DNA of 64,000 nt from Bilifractor porci (GTDB taxonomy: Bacteria; Bacillota; Clostridia; Lachnospirales; Lachnospiraceae). The notes below the pieces were generated by a model. It saw only the letters and a program-made list of their open reading frames with translations. It was not told the DNA's origin and did not search any database. The stretch spans positions 1-64,000 of the forward strand of contig NZ_VUMV01000004.1 in NCBI RefSeq assembly GCF_009696005.1, written 5' to 3'. Below, piece after piece: positions 59,178 to 64,000 of this stretch; within the stretch, counting starts at the first letter, position 1, and each line of letters opens with the position of its first letter. The position numbers and the translations under genes were made by a program.

Positions 59178-60149
59178 TCAGACGGCAAAGCAGGCGCAGA
59201 AGTGGTTTTTCTCCTTCTCCTCAAGCGGAGGCATGTGCCCGGCGCACTCCTTTCTTACGAATCCGCACCTGTCACGGAACGGGCACCCTTCCGGAACATG
59301 CAGAGGGCCGGGCGTCTCCCCTTTCAGCACAGGTATCTCCTTTGTAAAATCCATATTCAGGTCAAACACAGACCCCAGCATGGCCCTGGTATACGGATGC
59401 AAGGAGCGGGCTGCCACATCGCGCCCGTCCATCAGCTCTACCACATGGCCGAGATACATGACGGCCGTCCGGTGGGAGAGCTGCCGGACCAGTGCCAGGT
59501 CATGGCACACGAATGCAATGGCAATGTTTTTTTCTCTCTGCAGACGCACCAGAAGCTCTATGATGGATTTCTGCACCGCCACATCCAGAGCGGACGTCGC
59601 CTCATCACAGAGCAGGACATCCGGCTCCAGCGCCAGTGCCCGCGCAATTCCCACCCGCTGTCTCTGTCCGCCGCTGAGGTCTTTCGGATAGCGCCCCGCG
59701 AATTCCTCCGGAAGCTCTACCATCCGCAGCAGTTCCACCGCTTTCTCGGGCACCTCCTGCCGGCGTATGATGTGATAATTCAGCAGAGGCTCGCAGATGA
59801 TGTCCCGAACCTTCATCCTCGGATGAAACGCTTCCGACGGATCCTGGAAGACCATCTGGATATGTCTTCTCGCGTCACGGAGCGCCTTCCCCTTCAGGCC
59901 GCTGATTTTTGTGCCTTGATAGAGGACTTCGCCGGAATCCGGCTGTTCCAGCCCGACAAGCAGACGCAGGAACGTGCTTTTTCCGCCCCCGCTTTCTCCC
60001 ACGATGCCCAGTGTCTGTCCGGCATACAGGGAGAGGGTGACATTCTCACACGCCGTCAGCGTCTGTCCGTGTGCCGCCGGAAATCTTTTTGTCACCTGTT
60101 TTGCCTCCAGAACAGGCGTTTTCTTTCCCGCCTCACACATAGCGGTCAC
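59178..60149 (-). CDS. ABC transporter ATP-binding protein (OppF/DppF type)
   Basis: The 323-aa ATPase powers peptide or nickel-type import. Motifs: Walker A GIVGESGGGKSTFLRLLVGL, Q-loop MVFQDPSEAFHP, signature LSGGQRQRVGIARALALEPDVLLCDEATSALD (with Walker B), H-loop VCHDL. The C-terminal oligo_HPY extension GPLHVPEGCPFRDRCGFVRKEC is typical of OppF/DppF. It overlaps the OppD-like gene by 17 bases and ends the operon. Confidence 0.94.
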   Translation of the reverse strand: MTAMCEAGKKTPVLEAKQVTKRFPAAHGQTLTACENVTLSLYAGQTLGIVGESGGGKSTFLRLLVGLEQPDSGEVLYQGTKISGLKGKALRDARRHIQMVFQDPSEAFHPRMKVRDIICEPLLNYHIIRRQEVPEKAVELLRMVELPEEFAGRYPKDLSGGQRQRVGIARALALEPDVLLCDEATSALDVAVQKSIIELLVRLQREKNIAIAFVCHDLALVRQLSHRTAVMYLGHVVELMDGRDVAARSLHPYTRAMLGSVFDLNMDFTKEIPVLKGETPGPLHVPEGCPFRDRCGFVRKECAGHMPPLEEKEKNHFCACFAV

Positions 60150-60918
60150 CTCCGATACATGGAACAGACCGGATCAGTGCTTCGGTGTACCGGCTGCGGG
60201 GATGATTCAGGATTTCCTCTCTGGTTCCGCTGTCCACCAGCCTGCCCTCCTTCAGTACATAGATATGATCGGACAGATACGCCGCCAGCGCCAGATTATG
60301 CGTAATCAGCAGAATTCCCGCCTCATAGCGCCTGCGGAGTTCCCGGATCCGGAGAACAATCTGAGCCTGTGTTGTGACATCCAGTGCGCTGGTGGGCTCG
60401 TCCGCCAGCAGATAATCCGGATGCAGGGCTATTGCCATGGCGATTCCGACTCTCTGGCGCATGCCGCCCGAAAGCTGGAAGGGATAATTGTCCATCACGT
60501 TTTCCGCGTCCGGAAGTCCCACGTCTTTCAGCATTTTTACGGCCAGATTTCCGGCCGTCTTTTTATCTGCCGCCCCATGGGTGCGCAGATACTCCACAAA
60601 CTGTTTTCCCACCGTCATAATCGGATCCAGGGCGGCACCCGCATCCTGCGGCACGGCCGCCGCCTTTCTTCCTCTGATCCGCTGCCACTCTTTTTCGTCC
60701 AGAGCCAGAACGGAATTCCCATCCAGAAGAATATCCCCATCCGTAATCCTGCCCCGTCCCGGAAGAAGTCCCATGGCGGCATTCAGTACCGTGGATTTCC
60801 CGCTTCCGCTTTCCCCGACCAGGCTGATAATCTCCCCTTTTTCCAGGGAAAGAGAAAAATGTTCCAGCACCGGGGGTTCATCCCCGTACTGTATCGTAAC
60901 GTTCCGGAATTCCAGCAT
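60133..60918 (-). CDS. ABC transporter ATP-binding protein (OppD/NikD type)
   Basis: The 261-aa ATPase has SLVGESGSGKSTVLNAAMGLLPGRGRI, FQLSGGMRQRVGIAMAIALHPDYLLADEPTSALDVTTQAQI and LLITHNLALAAYLSDHIYVL. It is shorter than OppD and lacks most of the C-terminal extension, closer to NikD in size. It pairs with the OppF-type ATPase to form a heterodimer. Confidence 0.93.
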   Translation of the reverse strand: MLEFRNVTIQYGDEPPVLEHFSLSLEKGEIISLVGESGSGKSTVLNAAMGLLPGRGRITDGDILLDGNSVLALDEKEWQRIRGRKAAAVPQDAGAALDPIMTVGKQFVEYLRTHGAADKKTAGNLAVKMLKDVGLPDAENVMDNYPFQLSGGMRQRVGIAMAIALHPDYLLADEPTSALDVTTQAQIVLRIRELRRRYEAGILLITHNLALAAYLSDHIYVLKEGRLVDSGTREEILNHPRSRYTEALIRSVPCIGGDRYV

Positions 60919-60919
60919 G

Positions 60920-61747
60920 CTATTCCTCCTCCGGCGTGATCAGATCTCTCAGGCAGTCTCCCAGCATATTAAATACGGCAACCGTAAGAAACATGGCCGC
61001 TCCCGGAAAAATCATCATCCACGGCGCTGTCTGAAGGTAGGTTCTCGCTTCATTCATCATCAGTCCCCACTCCGGAGCCGGAGGCTGCGCCCCAAAGCCG
61101 AGGAAAGAAAGCGCAGCCATCTCCAGCATCATTTTTCCGATATCCGCCGCGGCCGTAACCAGAATGGACGGCAGGGAGAGCTGCAGCATGTACTTCCGGA
61201 GAATATAGAGTGTACCGGACCCATCCAGTCTGGCCGCAGCCACAAAATCTCTGTCTTTGATTTTCAGGACAAGACTTCTGGAGAGCCTGGCATACTTCGG
61301 CCAGGTAACAGCCGCAACCGCGAACACCGCGTTTGCCGTGCCTGCTCCCATAATGCCCGCGATCGCAATAGCCAGAACGAGTCCCGGAAAGGCCATCATC
61401 ATGTCCGACAGGCGCATAATGACCGCAGCCGCAGCCCTGCCGGAATATCCCGCCAGAATTCCGAGGGCTGTTCCCAGGACAGATACGATTCCGACCAGGG
61501 CAAAGGACGTAAGCAGGGAAATCCTTGTGCCGTAAATGACCCTGGAATAAAGGTCTCTTCCCAGTTTATCGGTGCCGAACCAGTGCTGTTGGGACGGAGC
61601 CTGCGCCGCATCTGTCATGACCGCTTTTAACGGATCCTGCGAGGCGAACAGGGACGGGAAGCACGCCACTGCCACAAGCAGCAGCGCCAGGCAGAAAAAT
61701 ACCGTAAATGCCTTGTGATTCCTGATGAATCTGCTTACTCTTTTCAT
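60920..61747 (-). CDS. ABC transporter permease (DppC/NikC type)
   Basis: The 275-aa membrane protein begins FIRNHKAFTVFFCLALLLVAVACFPSLFA and has LGRDLYSRVIYGTRISLLTSFALVGIV, a typical DppC start. The EAA loop is DRDFVAAARLDGSGTLYILRKYMLQLSLPSILV. Six membrane segments are predicted. It overlaps the first permease by 4 bases and is one base from the OppD-like gene. Confidence 0.94.
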   Translation of the reverse strand: MKRVSRFIRNHKAFTVFFCLALLLVAVACFPSLFASQDPLKAVMTDAAQAPSQQHWFGTDKLGRDLYSRVIYGTRISLLTSFALVGIVSVLGTALGILAGYSGRAAAAVIMRLSDMMMAFPGLVLAIAIAGIMGAGTANAVFAVAAVTWPKYARLSRSLVLKIKDRDFVAAARLDGSGTLYILRKYMLQLSLPSILVTAAADIGKMMLEMAALSFLGFGAQPPAPEWGLMMNEARTYLQTAPWMMIFPGAAMFLTVAVFNMLGDCLRDLITPEEE

Positions 61748-62688
61748 CCGCGCAGCCGCTCCTTTGTTCCGGGATTCAGATATTCATAGGAGATATCCAC
61801 AAGCAGGTTAATCACCATATAGATCAGCGCAATCCAGAGAACATATCCCTGTATCAGCGGATAGTCCCGGTTTGCGACAGCCTGCACCGCCATGCTGCCG
61901 AGTCCCGGATAGGAAAAAATCACCTCAACCACGGCTGTGCCTCCCAGGAGCGAACCGAAGGAAAGTCCCAGAAGGGTAACCAGCGGGAGCATCGCGTTTT
62001 TCAGCACATGTCTCCACAGGATATTGTTTTTTTTCAGTCCCCGCAGCCTTCCGCCCCACACGTATCCGCGGTGCAGCTCTTCCAGAACCGCGGCCCTCAC
62101 CTGTCTGGTATAGACCGCCGTCATGGACACCGCCAGTGTAACTGAAGGCAGAACCAGGTCACTAAAGCCGGTTCCCGTGGACATGACCGGAAGCCAGCCC
62201 AGCTTCAGCGCGAAGAAATACATAAGTATCAGGGCAACCCAGAAGCCGGGAAGCGCGTTTCCGATAAACGTAAGAAACCGGACAATATAATCTGCCGCTT
62301 TATTGTGATGTACGGCCGTAAGCATACCGAGAGGAAAGGAAAAAACAACAACCAGAAAAAGCGAAAAAAGGGCCAGCTTCAGTGTCGGCCAGAGACGCGC
62401 GGACATGACCGCCGCCACAGGCTTTTTCAGCGCAAGGGAGGTGCCCATATCCCCGCGGAACACCCCGGCCAGCCAGCTTCCGTACTGCGCCAGAAACGGA
62501 CGGTCAAGGCCGAGTTCTTTTCTGGTCTGTTCGATGACCGCGTCATCCGGAACACTGCCGGCAGAGGCGTACATCGCCCTGACCGGATCGCCCGGCGCCA
62601 GATACATCAGACTGAACGTAAGAAAGCTGATGCCGAACAGCACAACCACGATCTGAAGAATTCTTTTTCCAACCTGCTTCGCCGTCAA
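61744..62688 (-). CDS. ABC transporter permease (DppB/NikB type)
   Basis: The 314-aa membrane protein shows the DppB pattern: GKRILQIVVVLFGISFLTFSLMYLAPGDPVRAMYA at the N-terminus, LGLDRPFLAQYGSWLAGVFRGDMGTSL, and the EAA loop RGYVWGGRLRGLKKNNILWRHVLKNAMLPLVTLL. It partners the NikC/DppC-type permease and follows the binding-protein gene. Confidence 0.94.
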   Translation of the reverse strand: MTAKQVGKRILQIVVVLFGISFLTFSLMYLAPGDPVRAMYASAGSVPDDAVIEQTRKELGLDRPFLAQYGSWLAGVFRGDMGTSLALKKPVAAVMSARLWPTLKLALFSLFLVVVFSFPLGMLTAVHHNKAADYIVRFLTFIGNALPGFWVALILMYFFALKLGWLPVMSTGTGFSDLVLPSVTLAVSMTAVYTRQVRAAVLEELHRGYVWGGRLRGLKKNNILWRHVLKNAMLPLVTLLGLSFGSLLGGTAVVEVIFSYPGLGSMAVQAVANRDYPLIQGYVLWIALIYMVINLLVDISYEYLNPGTKERLRG

Positions 62689-62718
62689 GATAATGGTTCT
62701 CCCCTTCCCGCCGCTTTT

Positions 62719-64000
62719 TTATGAAATGTCCGTCTTTTCATTCACCCAGTAAAAGTCCGCCGGCGTCGCGTAGATGTTCGTGACGTTTTTCTTCATCACA
62801 AAATTGATGTTGGGATAGCAGTAATAAATGGCAGCCGCGTCATCCAGAAGCACCTGCTCCGCCTGCTTGACCAGTTCCTTTCTCTGCTCCGGATCCGCGG
62901 TAACGGACACCTGGTCCATCAGGTCATTGAATTCCTTGCTGTCATACCCCGTCGCATTGTAGGTTCCGCCTTCGCAGAAAAAGGTTTTCATCTGGTTTTC
63001 CGGATCTCCACAGTTCATCATGTTGATACTCATGCACAGCAGGTCGTAGTCCCCGGATTTCTGCCTGTTCATGACCACGGAAGTGTCCTGCACATCCGGC
63101 GTAATTTTGATCCCGATCTCCGCAAGCGCCGCCTGTGTCGCCTCTACCATGATCTGCTGCTCCGGCCTTCCTGTATAATACACGTAATCCAGGTCAATGG
63201 TATTTCCGTCCGGATCCTCCCGGAAGCCGTCCCCGTCCCTGTCCTGATACCCCGCCTGGTCAAGAAGCTGCGCGGCGCTCTCCGGATCATATGCGTTAGG
63301 ATCCTTCAGCTCTCCGTAGCCGTAATCCGCGGCGGAAGTAAGAAGGGTGATGCCCGGCGTATACTGTCCCATCAGAAGGCTGCTGCAGTAGGTCTCCTTA
63401 TCCAGAGAGCGCAGAATTGCCTCCCGGAGAACCATGTCTCCCAGCGGCCCGTTTTCATTCATAAAGCCAATGGTCGTCCTCCCGCCGGTTCCCTTTTCCA
63501 CGGTGTAATCTGAACTGTTTTCAAAAGAACCCACGTCGTTCATGCTGAGATTGTACACAGCGTCAAATTCCCCTGACTGCAGTGCCATGGTAAGAGCAGA
63601 CTGATCCTCTGTGTAGACAAAATCAATCTTGTCCAGGGCGACGTCGCCTCCCCAGTAATTCCTGTTTTTCACGACAACGCATTCTTTTGTCGTCGGATCA
63701 TAGGAATCCAGCGTAAACGGACCGGTACCTACCGGACCCTCTGCGGCAGGATCGGAGGTGCCAGCCGTGGTGTCTATGATGGCAAAAAGCGGATCGGACA
63801 GCTTGTTCGGCAAAATCGGTTCCGGATTTTCCGTCTTGATGGTAAGTGTCTGTCCCTCCGCGGCAATCTCCGTGGGAGTAAAATATTCCGGTCCTCTTTG
63901 GCCGTTTGCAAATACATTTTCAATGGAAGCTTTTGCGAGTTCGGCTGTCAGCTTCGTCCCGTTGGAAAAAGTAACATCGTCCCGGATGGTAAAGGTCCAC
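62719..64000 (-). CDS. family 5 solute-binding lipoprotein, 5' end outside the window
   Basis: The frame is open to the right edge (codons from 63999: W T F T I R D D V T F S N G), so the start and signal peptide are not in view. Visible family-5 features are GPVGTGPFTLDSYDPTTKECVVVKNRNYWGG, DKIDFVYTEDQSALTMALQSGEFDAVYNLS and the C-terminal lobe. It delivers peptide, nickel or a related ligand to the permeases downstream. The substrate cannot be decided; the WTFTIRDDVTFSNG start resembles nickel and dipeptide binders alike. Confidence 0.92.
   Translation of the reverse strand, partial: WTFTIRDDVTFSNGTKLTAELAKASIENVFANGQRGPEYFTPTEIAAEGQTLTIKTENPEPILPNKLSDPLFAIIDTTAGTSDPAAEGPVGTGPFTLDSYDPTTKECVVVKNRNYWGGDVALDKIDFVYTEDQSALTMALQSGEFDAVYNLSMNDVGSFENSSDYTVEKGTGGRTTIGFMNENGPLGDMVLREAILRSLDKETYCSSLLMGQYTPGITLLTSAADYGYGELKDPNAYDPESAAQLLDQAGYQDRDGDGFREDPDGNTIDLDYVYYTGRPEQQIMVEATQAALAEIGIKITPDVQDTSVVMNRQKSGDYDLLCMSINMMNCGDPENQMKTFFCEGGTYNATGYDSKEFNDLMDQVSVTADPEQRKELVKQAEQVLLDDAAAIYYCYPNINFVMKKNVTNIYATPADFYWVNEKTDIS

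Overview
The window comes from a moderately GC-rich Firmicute, most likely a Lachnospiraceae-type Clostridium. The evidence is the gene order truB-nrnA-rbfA-infB-ylxQ-ylxR-nusA-rimP, the M18 aminopeptidase, the YerC-type TrpR homologue and the Opp/Nik-type transporter. No species can be named from the sequence alone.

Layout. 1-18383 is chromosome: a convergent yerC/ribF pair, a leftward ribosome-maturation and transcription cluster, a branching-enzyme-like gene with altered catalytic motifs, ftsH, greA, an aminopeptidase and a uracil permease. 18384-54982 is a complete, intact-looking siphovirus prophage of about 36.6 kb inserted at the 3' end of a tRNA-Ala(CGC) gene. 55049-64000 is chromosome again: a GntR regulator, ispE, plsC, a large palindrome, a GDPD-like gene with altered catalytic residues and a five-gene peptide/nickel-type ABC importer cut by the right edge.

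Prophage. Nearly everything is transcribed leftward from the immunity region (52.3-53.2 kb), where Cro-like and CI-like genes diverge around repeated operator dyads. From right to left the modules are: early genes (PD-(D/E)XK-like, DUF2815, DNA polymerase A, VapE-type primase-helicase, VRR-NUC nuclease, SNF2-like helicase), packaging (HNH, ParB-methylase fusion, TerS, TerL), head (portal, ClpP-type protease, HK97 capsid), tail (connectors, major tail protein, a frameshifted G/GT chaperone, tape measure, Dit, Gp37-like, fibres), a diversity-generating retroelement (DGR), then holin and a GH25 lysin with three CW_7 repeats. A large serine integrase is at the right end, reading rightward into the attachment core.

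Main discovery. The prophage carries a full DGR: reverse transcriptase, template repeat (TR), an Avd-position gene and two variable repeats (VRs). VR1 is in a tail-fibre-like protein next to the DGR. VR2 is in a 180-aa protein 24 kb away, between the DNA polymerase and primase genes. All 31 TR-to-VR substitutions (18 in VR1, 13 in VR2) fall on template adenines and none on other bases. Both VRs are followed by the same 41-bp block holding a 7-bp-stem hairpin two bases after the stop codon. The second target, in the replication module, is the most unusual feature of the window.

Attachment. Joining the two prophage ends rebuilds an attP with a 13-bp inverted repeat flanking the 7-bp core TGGAGCA. 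The integrase gene runs through this core, so its stop codon in the prophage is supplied by the host tRNA gene. Integration also separates the tRNA from its apparent terminator.
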